This document shows, piece by piece, positions 29,621-39,851 of a stretch of 64,000 nucleotides of DNA (positions are counted from its first letter, which is position 1; each line of letters begins with the position of its first letter). Location of the stretch: positions 61,835 through 125,834 of the forward strand of contig JAHHHV010000072.1 in assembly GCA_019359155.1 (NCBI GenBank). Reading direction: 5' to 3'. The translations under genes and the position numbers were made by a program. The notes under the pieces are model-generated. The model searched no databases. It was given only the letters and a program-made list of their open reading frames with translations, and was not told the DNA's origin. The stretch is from Pegethrix bostrychoides GSE-TBD4-15B. GTDB lineage: Bacteria > Cyanobacteriota > Cyanobacteriia > Elainellales > Elainellaceae.

Positions 29621-30853
29621 TTGCTAGAGAACTACCCGATCTGGACATTTGCGGTTCCGCCGATTGTAGGGGGCATCATCGGCTATTTCACGAACGATAT
29701 TGCGATCAAGATGCTGTTTCGGCCCTACCGGGCTTACTACATTGCCGGACGGCAGGTGCCGTTCACGCCCGGTCTAATTCCCAGCAACCAAGAGCGTTTG
29801 GCCGAGCGCATCTCTGGTGCCATTATGGGGTCATTGCTCACGCCCGAAGAGCTGCAAAACCTGGCGCGCAAGCTGCTGCTGCCGGAGCGGGTGCAGGCGG
29901 CGATTCTCTGGCTGCTAAAGCTGACGCTGGAGCAGATTCAGGGCAGCAATCAGGAGCGGGCAGTGAAAGTTATCGCCAACATTCTGCGCGACTTGCTGGG
30001 ACAGTCTCTGCCACGCTTGCTCAAAGTCATGGCGCGGCGAGAAGATTTTTTAGAGCCGCAGCTCAACCAGATTTTTGACCAGGTGGTTTTGGAACTGCGA
30101 CTAAACGACGACCAGTCGGGGCTGGTGGCCGACTGGCTGATTGAAGGCGTGATTCCGCCCGATGTTTTGCGGCAGGCAATCGTCGATTTTCTCACCGACC
30201 GCAATATTCGCGTCATTGATGAGGGTTTCCGCGAGCGCAGTACCGGCACCTACTGGGTGTTCGCCAATCTAGTTGGCCTCCGCAGCGCCCTGACCCGCCT
30301 TCGCACCTACTGCCTAGATGAAAAAGCCGCCAGCAATACCCGGATCGCCGAGCTGAGTCAGGCGCTGGGCTTGCGCGACCGCTTGCAGGAATTGCTGCAA
30401 AATTTCTCGCTGCAAAACCTGCCCGTTTCCACCGTGCGTCAGTTTCGCAAAACGATCCGCGACAGCGTCCGCAGCTATGTCCAAGACAAAGGCGCAGATG
30501 TCGTCAAAAGCCTCAGCAGCTCGATTGACTGGGAAAACGTCGCCTCGCTGCTGCTCAACCGACTGCGAAATTCTGAAGTGTTTGATAGCTCGCTGCAGCC
30601 AGTAAGCTTGGAGTTAGCTCTGGTGCTGGAGCGGTATCTGGAGCGTGAGCTAGAAACGATTGTGATGCAGGCCATCCCGATTCTCAGCATCGATCAGGTG
30701 ATTATCAACCGAGTCCGGGCAACGCCTGCTCGAGAGCTGGAGTTAGCCATCGAAGAAATTGTCAAAACCGAGCTGCAAGCCATCGTCAATCTGGGCGGCG
30801 TGCTCGGCGTGGTGATTGGCCTGCTGCAATCGGTGACGCTACTCTGGCGCTAA
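29621..30853 (+). CDS. DUF445 family membrane protein
   Basis: 410 residues starting at TTG. The N-terminus [20 protein letters not shown] (about 15-34) and [19 protein letters not shown] are diagnostic of DUF445, and a hydrophobic C-terminal helix ([14 protein letters not shown]) completes the fold. Long amphipathic helices fill the middle. Family function is unknown; a membrane-linked structural role is the usual guess. Confidence 0.85.
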   Translation: MLENYPIWTFAVPPIVGGIIGYFTNDIAIKMLFRPYRAYYIAGRQVPFTPGLIPSNQERLAERISGAIMGSLLTPEELQNLARKLLLPERVQAAILWLLKLTLEQIQGSNQERAVKVIANILRDLLGQSLPRLLKVMARREDFLEPQLNQIFDQVVLELRLNDDQSGLVADWLIEGVIPPDVLRQAIVDFLTDRNIRVIDEGFRERSTGTYWVFANLVGLRSALTRLRTYCLDEKAASNTRIAELSQALGLRDRLQELLQNFSLQNLPVSTVRQFRKTIRDSVRSYVQDKGADVVKSLSSSIDWENVASLLLNRLRNSEVFDSSLQPVSLELALVLERYLERELETIVMQAIPILSIDQVIINRVRATPARELELAIEEIVKTELQAIVNLGGVLGVVIGLLQSVTLLWR

Positions 30854-30959
30854 AACTTTCTAAAATTTCAGAAAATTTAGAAAGTTTTAGACAATCTAAA
30901 GCGATCGGACAGAATCACTTGCTGCCGACCGCCGTTCAGATAAATCTCAGATTTGACCG

Positions 30960-31073
30960 CTACCGCTCAAGAAAATCTTTCCCTTCCTTCAAGGCAGCCT
31001 GACCGATGTTCTTAGCCACCCAGGCCAAAGCCAGAGCCAGAGGCAGCACTACAATTAGAATCCGCAAGTCCAT
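30960..31073 (-). CDS. psbY: Photosystem II protein Y
   Basis: 37 residues: MDLRILIVVLPLALALAWVA, then KNIGQAALKEGKDFLER. The start MD-R, a single helix containing LP, AW near its end and N-I followed by a basic/amphipathic tail match cyanobacterial PsbY, a peripheral one-helix PSII subunit near cytochrome b559. The start ATG (31073) and stop (30960) frame the whole gene. Confidence 0.85.
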   Translation of the reverse strand: MDLRILIVVLPLALALAWVAKNIGQAALKEGKDFLER

Positions 31074-31190
31074 CGCTAGAACCCTCCGCTTAAAGATTTA
31101 TAAATAGTTCTCATAGTTTCATTTTGCGGTCTGTTGACCCGTTTTGCCAGATCTTGTCGCAATATTTTTCAAAAGTTTTTAGGCGACGGC

Positions 31191-31730
31191 TCAGCAAAAT
31201 CCCAAGTTTTGGCCTTTGCCCGCATGGACGAGCGCTAGCTGCTCATAGCGTTTGGCATGTTCAATCAGCTCAGCCGCCTCAGACTCCGTCACCTGCCGGA
31301 TCACCTTGGCCGGAACGCCCATCGCCAGCGAGCGCTCTGGTAAATCTTTGGTGACCACAGCCCCTGCCCCGACGATGCTGCCTACCCCGACCCGCACCCC
31401 GTCCAGCACAATTGCCCCAATCCCAATCAGGCAGCCTCGCTCAATTTGGGCGCTGTGAATCACGGCGCGATGCCCAACTGTTACATAATCAGCCAAAACG
31501 GTCGGTAGCCCCAGATCGCCATGCAGAATTGCCCCGTCTTGTAGATTAGTGCAGGCTCCTAGCCGGATTTCCTCTACGTCACCTCGCACCACCGCCCCGT
31601 ACCAGATGCTCGCTCCTGTCCCAACTGTCACGCGGCCAATCACCGTGGCGTTACCGGCGACAAAGGCTGCTGGCGATAGATCTGGGGGCGAGCAATCGGA
31701 AAAGAAAGTGGAGATCTGTGGATTGGCCAT
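31191..31730 (-). CDS. Gamma-carbonic anhydrase-like hexapeptide protein
   Basis: 179 residues of left-handed beta helix with repeats such as [20 protein letters not shown]. Zinc ligands H70 (ILHGD), H87 and H92 ([10 protein letters not shown]) are all present, as in gamma-class carbonic anhydrases (YrdA/PaaY type). Activity in this subfamily varies, so a CO2-hydration role is plausible but not certain. It lies next to psbY on the same strand without obvious linkage. Confidence 0.88.
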   Translation of the reverse strand: MANPQISTFFSDCSPPDLSPAAFVAGNATVIGRVTVGTGASIWYGAVVRGDVEEIRLGACTNLQDGAILHGDLGLPTVLADYVTVGHRAVIHSAQIERGCLIGIGAIVLDGVRVGVGSIVGAGAVVTKDLPERSLAMGVPAKVIRQVTESEAAELIEHAKRYEQLALVHAGKGQNLGFC

Positions 31731-31906
31731 AGTTACGCTCTAAAATTAACTGGGCTGGCAAATTGGATTACAGATTGATCCAGCATCAAGCTTAAATGCT
31801 GAAAGAGTATAATTAAATCTATTGAAAATCCCAGTAGCAAAGAATTTCAGTAGATTGCTGAGTAGATTGCCTAAAACTGACTCAGGTCGCCCATGCTAGC
31901 CGCATC

Positions 31907-32416
31907 ATGATGAATCCTGCTCTACAGTATCCAATTTTTGGGCCTGAAATTCAGTGTCCGCACTGTCGCCAGTCCATTCCAGCACTGACGCTGACTGACA
32001 CCTACCTCTGCCAGCGGCACGGCGCGTTTGAGTCTGATCCCAAAACAGGCGAGCTGCTCCATCTCCAGTCAGGCCGACATTGGCGGCGCTGGAAAGACGA
32101 ATGGTATCGTCAGCATACTCACCCCGATGGGATTCGCTTTGAGATCCACGAGGCGCTCGATCGGCTCTACACGCAGGGCTACCGAGCGACGCGGGTGGTA
32201 ATTGCCCAGCGCTACAAAGATTTAATCAGCACCTATTTAGAGCGCAGTACGCCTTGGCGCGGCCAGTCTGAATCGCCCAAGCCCCGACTCTACGGCCTGC
32301 CGGTTGAGTTCAGCCCTGATCCGATTGAGGAACCCTGCTGGGACGTGATCAATTTCGATCTGGAAAAAGAGCCCGGTGCGCCAGTGCGCTATCCCTACTT
32401 TCGGCTGTTTGAATAA
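31907..32416 (+). CDS. TIGR02652 family cyanobacterial protein
   Basis: 169 residues. An N-terminal zinc-ribbon-like CPHC...CQRHG motif (about 17-40) is followed by WRRWKDEWYRQHTHPDGIRF and a C-terminal PYFRLFE, the pattern of TIGR02652, a family nearly confined to cyanobacteria with no known function. A TATAAT at 31808-31813, about 95 bp upstream, could be its -10. Confidence 0.82.
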   Translation: MMNPALQYPIFGPEIQCPHCRQSIPALTLTDTYLCQRHGAFESDPKTGELLHLQSGRHWRRWKDEWYRQHTHPDGIRFEIHEALDRLYTQGYRATRVVIAQRYKDLISTYLERSTPWRGQSESPKPRLYGLPVEFSPDPIEEPCWDVINFDLEKEPGAPVRYPYFRLFE

Positions 32417-32455
32417 GCTCAGCTCGATCTGCTTGCTCAGTACCCGACAGATTTG

Positions 32456-32899
32456 ATGCATCACGCCTCGATTCGGACTGCGGATATTCACCGAGCCATC
32501 GCCTTCTATCAGCGGCTCGGCTTTGAAATCAGCGAACAGTTTACTGCCGGAATTACGCTGGCCTGCTGGATGGAAGGCTGGGGCGGGCGGATTGAACTCC
32601 TGCAAGTGCCCGAACCGCGCCCCGCAGCCGATGCGTTTAACGACGAGCAATACACGGGCTATTACCATCTTTCGTTTGACTTGAGCGATCAAACTACCGA
32701 TCTAACAGACTGGCTAGCCGCCCTGAAGGCTCGTTTTGAGCAGGACGCTGAGGCTGGATTGGGCGAGCCGCTCAAGATTTTGCTGGAGCCAACTCAGCAG
32801 ATGATTGGTCGCTCTGTCTATGAAGTGGCCTTTATTGCGGATACCGATGGACTACCTCTAGAGTTTTTGCGGATGCTTGAACCCGTAAAAGCCCTTTAG
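32456..32899 (+). CDS. VOC family (glyoxalase/bleomycin-resistance fold) protein
   Basis: 147 residues from the ATG at 32456. Two beta-alpha-beta-beta-beta units are seen: HHASIRTADIHRAIAFYQRL near the start and YHLSFDLSD...EFLRMLEP later. Metal-ligand positions are partly conserved (H3, E in RIELLQ, H in YHLSF, E in LEFLR). Reaction unknown. Confidence 0.83.
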   Translation: MHHASIRTADIHRAIAFYQRLGFEISEQFTAGITLACWMEGWGGRIELLQVPEPRPAADAFNDEQYTGYYHLSFDLSDQTTDLTDWLAALKARFEQDAEAGLGEPLKILLEPTQQMIGRSVYEVAFIADTDGLPLEFLRMLEPVKAL

Positions 32900-32965
32900 A
32901 ATGGAGGTGATCTGTTTAAGTTAAGCCTTAACCCAGACCTGATCGAATCAAATTTGCACTTAAAT

Positions 32966-33199
32966 ATGGAACCCAGCAGTCGAGTGAGCGCCATCCAATC
33001 CAAGCGCTCCAACTCTACCGATTTCTCTACTCATCTTTCGCCCAACCTCTTGACCAACATTGTCGGCACGAGCATTGCCCTGCTGACCCTGGCTTTCCCG
33101 CTCTGGGCCGTGGCCTACTTCTCTTCAGCACCCGTGCAGCGGCAGCCAAACTGGCAGGTGCCCGCCACCTTACCTCCCACCTTGCCGACAGGGCGTTAG
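32966..33199 (+). CDS. Small single-pass membrane protein
   Basis: 77 residues from ATG 32966. A Ser/Thr-rich N-terminus, one helix (about 31-55, [20 protein letters not shown]) and a Pro-rich tail ending in TLPTGR. I do not recognise the family. The same-strand position before ppa suggests independent expression, with about 100 bp between them. Confidence 0.55.
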   Translation: MEPSSRVSAIQSKRSNSTDFSTHLSPNLLTNIVGTSIALLTLAFPLWAVAYFSSAPVQRQPNWQVPATLPPTLPTGR

Positions 33200-33299
33200 T
33201 CTGACCCACCAAAATCAACCTGAACAGGCTCCAACTTCCCGTAGAATGCTAGGGGGGCAGTTGACCTGCTCTCATATTCTGTACTGTTGGAGAAAAGCT

Positions 33300-33812
33300 G
33301 TGGACTTGTCGCGGATTCCCCCCCAGCCCAAATCGGGGCTGCTGAATGTGCTGATCGAAATTCCTGCCGGAAGTAAAAACAAATACGAGTTTGATAAAGA
33401 TTTGGGCGCGATGGCGCTGGATCGCGTGCTTTCGGCCTCGGTTCAGTACCCCTATGACTATGGGTTTATTCCCAACACGCTGGCAGATGACGGCGACCCG
33501 CTAGACGGTATGGTGATCATGGATCAGCCCACCTTTCCAGGCTGCGTGATTGCGGCTCGCCCCATTGGGATGCTGGAGATGATTGATGGCGGTGACCGGG
33601 ACGAGAAAATTCTCTGTGTGCCAGCCAAAGATCCGCGCTATACCGAGGTGAAGTCGCTTAAAGATATTGCCCCACATCGCCTTGAAGAAGTGGCCGAATT
33701 TTTTAGAACTTACAAAAATCTGGAAAAGAAAGTGACTGAAATCCTGGGCTGGAAAGATGTCGATCAGGTGCTGCCTTTAGTCGAAGCCTGCATTCAGGCT
33801 GCTGCGAAATAG
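33300..33812 (+). CDS. ppa: Inorganic pyrophosphatase (family I)
   Basis: 170 residues from a GTG at 33300 behind GGAGA. The family I motif [12 protein letters not shown] supplies the metal-binding Asp residues, with [20 protein letters not shown] and [16 protein letters not shown] completing the active site. It hydrolyses pyrophosphate to drive biosynthesis. A strong hairpin terminator follows at 33839. Confidence 0.95.
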   Translation: MDLSRIPPQPKSGLLNVLIEIPAGSKNKYEFDKDLGAMALDRVLSASVQYPYDYGFIPNTLADDGDPLDGMVIMDQPTFPGCVIAARPIGMLEMIDGGDRDEKILCVPAKDPRYTEVKSLKDIAPHRLEEVAEFFRTYKNLEKKVTEILGWKDVDQVLPLVEACIQAAAK

Positions 33813-33838
33813 GCTGATTGGTCAAATGAACTTGCTAG

Positions 33839-33863
33839 AGGCGGGCACAGACCCGCCTTTATT
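33839..33863 (+). terminator. Rho-independent terminator of ppa
   Basis: aggcggg (33839-33845) pairs with cccgcct (33852-33858) around a 6-nt loop and is followed by ttatttat. It abuts the stop codon of the convergent membrane protein gene. Confidence 0.8.
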
Positions 33864-34213
33864 TATGCTTTCAGTAGTCCAAACAGCAGCCCAAAAACCT
33901 GGAGACTGATCACAAACAGCGGAAACCCGATCCCGAACAGCCCTAGCCAGCTGATTAATCCCACGGCTACCGAGCGCAGACGCGGTTGAGGCCGCAGCAA
34001 CGGTTCAAACTGCAAAAATTCGGCTAGCTGACTGCTGCTCGCCGTCAGCACAGCGCCGCCGACTCCCAGCAGCAGGCTGAGCCAAAACCAGCTTTGGAGG
34101 CTGCTGCGCGGTTGAGTGAACCCCATAGCGGGCAAAATCCCAAAGCAAATGACCTCTAGCGCCAACCAGATACCGAGACAGACAAACAGATCTTTTCGAG
34201 ACTGAGGATTCAT
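33863..34213 (-). CDS. Small three-helix membrane protein
   Basis: 116 residues with hydrophobic helices at about 9-30, 40-60 and 82-112. No conserved catalytic motif is seen and I do not recognise the family. It converges on ppa and its stop lies in the tail of the ppa terminator. Confidence 0.6.
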   Translation of the reverse strand: MNPQSRKDLFVCLGIWLALEVICFGILPAMGFTQPRSSLQSWFWLSLLLGVGGAVLTASSSQLAEFLQFEPLLRPQPRLRSVAVGLISWLGLFGIGFPLFVISLQVFGLLFGLLKA

Positions 34214-34409
34214 GCGTTGTGGGGCAAATTTCGTAGGGCAAACTTGACAAAATACTGAGCGAGATGACTCGCGGATTGAGCGGATCTTAATTCAACTTAA
34301 TTCAACAGGTGGCTTAAGTAAACTTTGATTTCTCAGCTTCCCTGACTTTTGCTTAGGTCTGTTAGCCTGCAAATAAGCTTGCAACCACGGCTTTTAAATC
34401 TATTGATCA

Positions 34410-34727
34410 ATGAATCACTACTCTTATACCTGGATTGAAGACTGGTGCAAAGACAACGGCTGGACAGAGCTGTTTGTGCCCCAAAAAAATAACTACTGGG
34501 CGTTTCCACCCCATGCTGTGATGCCAATGCCCATTCCACCTCAGGCGCTGCGGCAAATCAAGACCGAAAAAGGGCTAAGCCGTGATGAGCGTCTTTGGGC
34601 GACTGTCGCAACGCTACTGGCGGTTTTTGCAGCTGGGCTGAGCTATTTGGCGCAGTCGCCCATGCCGATTGTGGCGGCCTTCGCGTTTTGTGCGATTATT
34701 GTGGCTCAGATGGAAGTGGACGATTAA
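34410..34727 (+). CDS. Conserved cyanobacterial hypothetical, two-helix membrane protein
   Basis: 105 residues. The soluble N-terminus (SYTWIEDWCKDNGWTELFV, about 5-23) is followed by a Pro-Met-rich linker and two C-terminal hydrophobic segments (about 65-80 and 84-100). The IEDWCKDNGWTE stretch looks like a conserved cyanobacterial family, but no function is known. Confidence 0.65.
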   Translation: MNHYSYTWIEDWCKDNGWTELFVPQKNNYWAFPPHAVMPMPIPPQALRQIKTEKGLSRDERLWATVATLLAVFAAGLSYLAQSPMPIVAAFAFCAIIVAQMEVDD

Positions 34728-34780
34728 TTAAATAGTCTAAACAAGCAGCCCAGATAGAGCAGCCCAGATAGAGCGCAAGC

Positions 34781-35125
34781 ATGGACGCAATTTTTCACAT
34801 CGCTGAGCGCGATCAGTGGCAGGCCATTCAAACTGAAGATATCTATCAGCCCGCCTCGTTAGAAATCGAGGGTTTTATCCACTGCTCAACGATGACGCAG
34901 GTGACCTGGGTAGCAGACAAGTTTTTTCGCGGTCAGTCAGGGCTGGTTCTGCTTAAGATTGACCCAGAGCGGCTTTGGGCAGAGCTGCGGTTTGATCCGG
35001 TGGAGGGCTTGGGGCTATTTCCACATCTGTACGGAGCGCTTAACCTGGATGCTGTCGTTCAGGTGGTTGATTTTCCGCCTCAGCCAAACGGCAGATTCAC
35101 ACTACCAGAAGGCTTCGCTAGCTGA
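34781..35125 (+). CDS. DUF952 family protein
   Basis: 114 residues. IFHIAERDQWQA at the start, GFIHCSTMTQV (about 30-40) and FPHLYGALNLDAV are the DUF952 signature. The fold is related to ADP-ribosyltransferase-like domains, but no activity is established. It converges on the MscS-like gene with a 4 bp gap. Confidence 0.85.
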   Translation: MDAIFHIAERDQWQAIQTEDIYQPASLEIEGFIHCSTMTQVTWVADKFFRGQSGLVLLKIDPERLWAELRFDPVEGLGLFPHLYGALNLDAVVQVVDFPPQPNGRFTLPEGFAS

Positions 35126-35129
35126 GTGA

Positions 35130-36926
35130 TTAGCCTTCGGTGGCCTTGACCTCAGATGATTCAGGGCTGAGCGGATCGATGCCATCAAAGGGATCGCTGC
35201 TGCTAAAGGGATTGGCTGGAGGGCTATCTGCCGGAGAGCGTTTAAAAGATGCACGACTGCCGCCTTGAGGACTAGACAGCTGATTAGACGTTTGATGCAG
35301 CCAGCTGCGAGTCAGGTTTTCAATTTTCGTGAGCGAACCATTTGCGATCGAAATGAGCCTGCCAGCAGCGGTTTGGATCTGGGTCAGACGCAGATTCATA
35401 TGCTCCACCAGCCCCGTTTCGCCCGCTACAGTCACCAAATCTCCAACTGCATATTGGTCTTCCCAAAGGATTAGCAACCCCATTGCCCAGTCGCGCACAA
35501 AGCCCTGACAGATCAGCAATACCGCTAGCCCAACCACGCCGCTGACGCAGAGCACCAGGCTGAGCGGTAGCCCCAGATAGACTAAAGCGACTACTAGACC
35601 CGTGGCGTAGACGACAAAGGACTTGAGCGGCTGCACGGCTGAAAGAACTGTAAAAACCCGCAGCTCATCTCGCAGTGGGGCATCAGCCGCCGCCGTCCCA
35701 AACCTGACCCAGGCCGAGGCCATCCCCTGAAGCAGCAGGTTTGTCAATCGATTGACGAGACCCGCGCCAAACCAGATCGCCAGCAGCGCTATCGGCATAG
35801 CCAGCAGCGACAAATATTGCCGCGTCCAGGGAAATAACCCCAGAGCCAGCGACAGTCCGGCCAGCCAAATCACCACCTGCCCCCAGGCTAGCTGCCAGCG
35901 GAAAAAGCCAACAACCTGACGCTGCTGCCGCAGCTGCTGCAACTGCTCAAACATCGCTACAAATCGACTGCGGAGCGCCAGCAGGTCGTTCTCGGTGACT
36001 TTATTAGTAGCTGGAGCGGGCTCTTGGCCTGAGATTTGGCCTGAATCTGCCAGATGCTCGGCAATCAGGGCAGTCTGCTGCATCCGCAGATGGCGATTGC
36101 GGCGACGCAGCGGAATTTGCAGGAGCCGAATCACCAGGCTCGCGCCCAGCATGAGCGCCAGCGCCAGCAGAGATTCACCCAGCTTGCCGCGCAGCCGCAG
36201 TGCGTCAGGGGAGCGGTCTAGCAGCGCCGAGTAAAGGCTTTGGTAGATCAGCGAGCGCCACTGCTCTGCGAGTTCGGCGACGGGCTGGGCGTTATAGTCG
36301 GCATCAATATAGGTAACGGTGACTAATTTCAGCGGCTGCAAATGATAGCTGTCGCTGGCAATAATCACCGGGACATCATTAAGGGAGACGACCGAAACCT
36401 GCATTGTCTTCGGGTCAAAGTTGGTGAGGATGCCGTCTTTAGCGTCTCGAAGAAAGCTGCCCTCAATCACTCGGTTGAGATTGGCTTCGACCTGGGTTGC
36501 CCGGACTTCGACGGGCAGCTGCTGGGTTGGTTTGCCGCGATCCCAGACCGTTGGAGCCGCCAGCGTAAACAGTTCGCGGCCTTCAAAGCGCACAGGCATC
36601 ACCTCTACATTCCCCAGGCGCTCAATCTGCTGGCTGCGCTGCTGCATCTGCTGCCGCCAAATCTGCATGAGCGAAACACGGCCATCGACCGTCGGCACCC
36701 AGCTTGAGAGTAGCGTCAAGGCCAATAGCCCCACAATTGCCGCATTCATCAGCCCCAGCAGCGGTGTCTGTTTTTGTCTAGTTGGTTTAAGCCGAGTTCT
36801 TTTGAAGTTGCTGGATGCTAATTCAGCGTTCAGCTCAGCTTTCAATTCAGTTCTTAGCTCAGTGCCCCAGCTTATGACTCTTCTCAAAACTTGCACGACT
36901 GTTATTCCTATTCCCTTGTTTGACAC
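35130..36926 (-). CDS. MscS-like mechanosensitive channel family protein
   Basis: 598 residues from GTG 36926. An N-terminal membrane segment (about 58-75), a large extracytoplasmic domain (to about 240), then several helices leading to the MscS pore-like helix (LSLVLCVSGVVGLAVLLICQ) and the beta domain (LLILWEDQYAVGDLVTVAGE, TGLVEHMNLRLTQIQTAAGR). The usual C-terminal cytoplasmic cage is short and replaced by a Ser/Pro-rich tail. It probably releases osmolytes or small ions. Near-repeats TELRTELKAELNAEL lie before the first helix. Confidence 0.83.
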   Translation of the reverse strand: MSNKGIGITVVQVLRRVISWGTELRTELKAELNAELASSNFKRTRLKPTRQKQTPLLGLMNAAIVGLLALTLLSSWVPTVDGRVSLMQIWRQQMQQRSQQIERLGNVEVMPVRFEGRELFTLAAPTVWDRGKPTQQLPVEVRATQVEANLNRVIEGSFLRDAKDGILTNFDPKTMQVSVVSLNDVPVIIASDSYHLQPLKLVTVTYIDADYNAQPVAELAEQWRSLIYQSLYSALLDRSPDALRLRGKLGESLLALALMLGASLVIRLLQIPLRRRNRHLRMQQTALIAEHLADSGQISGQEPAPATNKVTENDLLALRSRFVAMFEQLQQLRQQRQVVGFFRWQLAWGQVVIWLAGLSLALGLFPWTRQYLSLLAMPIALLAIWFGAGLVNRLTNLLLQGMASAWVRFGTAAADAPLRDELRVFTVLSAVQPLKSFVVYATGLVVALVYLGLPLSLVLCVSGVVGLAVLLICQGFVRDWAMGLLILWEDQYAVGDLVTVAGETGLVEHMNLRLTQIQTAAGRLISIANGSLTKIENLTRSWLHQTSNQLSSPQGGSRASFKRSPADSPPANPFSSSDPFDGIDPLSPESSEVKATEG

Positions 36927-37187
36927 CCCAATGCTTTAACCCAATGCTTTAATCCTGTGCCTTAGCCCAAGTATAAAATCCATCGCTCGAAATCGAACGC
37001 AGGCTTTACTAAATTCTCTTAAGAAATAATTTTGGACTGAAACCTGAAAACTAGCCTAAAAAATGACCAGACGTAGTCAAGGCAACTCTCTGAGGTCATA
37101 AAGTGCTAGATCATTAGAAGAACTTTGATCTCTGATGGGCAACCTGACTCGAAGTTTGACGAGCGACGCAACCCATAAAACCTAACT

Positions 37188-39293
37188 ATGGCGATTCACC
37201 AAACCTATGCTTACGGCGAATTCAAGCTGCGTCACGGTCAGCCGTTTCCGTTTGGGGCAACGCCAGTTCCGGGCGGCATCAACTTTTCCATCTATTCCAA
37301 TCACGCGACCGCCGCGACGCTGGTGCTCTACCACAAAGGCGAGCCAGAGCCGTTTGCTGAAATTCCATTCGTGCGCGAGTTTCGGATGGGCAACGTGGTC
37401 AGTATGGTGGTGCTGGGGCTAGACTACGCTGATTTGGAGTATGGCTATCGGGTCGATGGCCCTTACGATCCGCCGGCTGGACATCGCTTTGATCCAAATC
37501 AGGTGCTGCTTGATCCCTACGCCAAAAGCATGGGTGGCCGCGATGTCTGGGGGGCACCGCTCCCCGATCACGGCAGCTACCCCTATCGCGGCCAAATTAT
37601 TACCAACGAGTTTGACTGGGAGGGGGATCGGCCTTTAGAGATCCCAGCTGAAGATCTGATCATCTATGAAATGCATGTCCGCGGCTTTACGAAGCATAGC
37701 TCTTCGCCCGTCCCGCCAGAGCAGCGCGGCACCTTTGCCGGACTGCAAGCCCAGATTCCCTACCTCAAAGAGCTAGGGGTAAACTGCGTTGAGCTGATGC
37801 CGATTTTTGAGTTTGATGAACTCGATAACCCTCGCCACAGCCCCATTACAGGGCAGCCGCTGTTCAACTATTGGGGCTACAGCACGCTCGCTTTCTATGC
37901 GCCCAAAACAGGCTATGCGGTGACGGGTGCACCAGTTCCAGAGTTAAAGGCGCTGGTTAAGGAACTGCACCGCAACGGGATTGAGGTGATACTGGACGTG
38001 GTGTTTAACCATACTGCCGAGGGCAACGAGCATGGCCCGACGATTTCGTTCCGCGGCCTCGACAACAAGACTTACTACATGCTGACCCCTGAGGGTCACT
38101 ATCTCAACTTCAGCGGCTGCGGCAACACGCTCAACTGCAATCATCCGGTGGTGCGAATTTTTGTGCTCGACTGTCTGCGCTACTGGGCTTCGGAATACCA
38201 CATTGACGGCTTTCGGTTTGATCTGGCCTCGATTTTGGGTCGCGACCCGAACGGCGCGCCGCTGGCGAATCCGCCGCTGCTGGAAACGCTAGCCTATGAT
38301 CCAATTTTGGCTAACTGCAAGCTGGTGGCTGAAGCCTGGGATGCTGGCGGACTCTATCAGGTGGGGTCGTTCCCTAACTATGACCGCTGGGGAGAATGGA
38401 ACGGTAAATATCGGGACGATACGCGACGTTTTTTGAAGGGACAGTGCCGGATTGGGGAGATGGCGCAGCGGCTGCAAGGCTCCCCCGACCTCTATGCCAA
38501 AGCCGGACGCTCGGTGGACAGCTCCGTAAATTTTATTACGGCACATGATGGATTTACGCTAGCCGATCTGGTGTCTTACAACGAGAAACATAATGAGGCG
38601 AACGCTGAGGAGAACCGCGACGGCGACAACCACAACGAGAGCTGGAACTGTGGCGCAGAGGGCGTAACCAGCGACCCGCATATTTTGGCGCTGCGCCGTC
38701 GCCAAATGCGAAACGCGATCGTGATTTTGATGATGAGCCAGGGTGTGCCCATGCTGCTGATGGGCGATGAAGTGGGGCGTTCGCAAAACGGCAACAACAA
38801 TACCTACTGCCATGACTCAGAGCTGAACTGGCTGGACTGGAATCTGCTCAAAACCAACGCAGCTTTCTTTCGATTTGTTAAACACTGCATTGCGTTTCGC
38901 AACCAGCATCCTGTGCTTCGCAACCGCGAGTACTTTCAGCATCAGGACTATTTGAACGTGGGCTATCCGGATATTAGCTGGCATGGCATGACCGCCGATG
39001 AGCCAGACTGGGAGGATGAGGAATGCCGGACGTTGGCCTTTATGCTCTGCGGTAAATATGCCAAAAGAGAAGCTCAGCCGGATGACTTTATCTATGTGGC
39101 GATGAATATGCACTGGGAGCCGCATGGGTTTGAGTTGCCGCAGCTGCCGACTGGCATGAACTGGCATATTTTCGCCAACACAACGATGCCTTCTCCTGAA
39201 GATATCTGGGAGCCGGGGGATGAACCGCTGCTGCTGGAGCAGTCCTGGATCATGCTGGGCGAACGATCGGTGGTGGTTTTGGTGGGGCGCTAA
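37188..39293 (+). CDS. glgX: Glycogen debranching enzyme GlgX (isoamylase type)
   Basis: 701 residues. An N-terminal CBM48-like domain is followed by a GH13 barrel. The catalytic residues are D345 (DGFRFDLAS, nucleophile), E382 (VAEAWDAGG, acid/base) and D454 (TAHDGFTLADLV). Region I is VFNHTAEGN. It cleaves alpha-1,6 branches of glycogen during mobilisation. It stands alone here and no other glg gene is in the window. Confidence 0.95.
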   Translation: MAIHQTYAYGEFKLRHGQPFPFGATPVPGGINFSIYSNHATAATLVLYHKGEPEPFAEIPFVREFRMGNVVSMVVLGLDYADLEYGYRVDGPYDPPAGHRFDPNQVLLDPYAKSMGGRDVWGAPLPDHGSYPYRGQIITNEFDWEGDRPLEIPAEDLIIYEMHVRGFTKHSSSPVPPEQRGTFAGLQAQIPYLKELGVNCVELMPIFEFDELDNPRHSPITGQPLFNYWGYSTLAFYAPKTGYAVTGAPVPELKALVKELHRNGIEVILDVVFNHTAEGNEHGPTISFRGLDNKTYYMLTPEGHYLNFSGCGNTLNCNHPVVRIFVLDCLRYWASEYHIDGFRFDLASILGRDPNGAPLANPPLLETLAYDPILANCKLVAEAWDAGGLYQVGSFPNYDRWGEWNGKYRDDTRRFLKGQCRIGEMAQRLQGSPDLYAKAGRSVDSSVNFITAHDGFTLADLVSYNEKHNEANAEENRDGDNHNESWNCGAEGVTSDPHILALRRRQMRNAIVILMMSQGVPMLLMGDEVGRSQNGNNNTYCHDSELNWLDWNLLKTNAAFFRFVKHCIAFRNQHPVLRNREYFQHQDYLNVGYPDISWHGMTADEPDWEDEECRTLAFMLCGKYAKREAQPDDFIYVAMNMHWEPHGFELPQLPTGMNWHIFANTTMPSPEDIWEPGDEPLLLEQSWIMLGERSVVVLVGR

Positions 39294-39338
39294 TTCTGCT
39301 CTAACGCCAGCCAGAAAAAGCTGCCAAAAAAAACTGCC

Positions 39339-39370
39339 AAAAAAACAACGCAGAACCTAAATCTGCGTTG
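39339..39370 (-). terminator. Terminator of the 69-residue gene
   Basis: caacgcaga (39346-39354) and tctgcgttg (39362-39370) form a 9-bp stem. On the minus strand it is followed by seven T's (the A tract at 39339-39345). It lies about 120 bp downstream of the small minus-strand gene; on the plus strand no U tract follows, so it does not clearly serve glgX. Confidence 0.7.
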
Positions 39371-39492
39371 CCTGCATGAGTTGAGCATGGTTTAACTTGT
39401 ATGAGCCAATCGCCTAGCGTTCACTTTTGATTTACTCAAGATGATTTACTCAAGACGATTTACCTGAAGCTAATCGAAGCGTTCATGCGGTT

Positions 39493-39702
39493 CTACTCGT
39501 CAGTAGTATGCTGAACTTCCCGCAGCGCATCTGGATCGACGTAGTGACAGCTTGCCTTGTCTTGACAGATTAAAGCCCAGCCGTTTTGATCGACTTCAAT
39601 CAATTTGTAGACCGTATGGCGAACAAAAGCGCCTTTATGGTTACGGGTTCCGGCATTAACGCCGACGTTAACACCAAAGTCTTTGCCAGGGTTCATAGTC
39701 AT
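39493..39702 (-). CDS. Small soluble protein of unknown function (69 aa)
   Basis: 69 residues. The core reads as small beta strands (FVRHTVYKLIEVDQNGWALI) followed by an acidic C-terminus. A Gly/Asn-rich start, NPGKDFGVNVGVNAGTRNH, hints at an imperfect repeat (GVNVGVNAG). I do not recognise the family. The gene has its own promoter (39852-39882) and terminator (39339-39370) with a 14-bp palindrome between promoter and start, so it looks independently regulated. GAGATAAAA before the ATG serves as the ribosome site. Confidence 0.65.
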   Translation of the reverse strand: MTMNPGKDFGVNVGVNAGTRNHKGAFVRHTVYKLIEVDQNGWALICQDKASCHYVDPDALREVQHTTDE

Positions 39703-39794
39703 TTTTATCTCCTGATTTAAACTTGGAGGACAACAGACTCAAAGCATTTACGAAAGTCTGTGGATAGCGATCAATGAATTGAAATGAATTGAGC

Positions 39795-39808
39795 TAAACG
39801 ATCGTTTA
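39795..39808. promoter_or_regulatory. 14-bp palindrome in the leader of the 69-aa gene
   Basis: taaacgatcgttta is a perfect palindrome between the putative promoter and the start codon of the minus-strand small gene. It is a candidate operator; no cognate regulator is identified. Confidence 0.45.
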
Positions 39809-39851
39809 AGAGACAGCGGCTTACTTCCGACTCCTCTCCAGTTAATTTGAG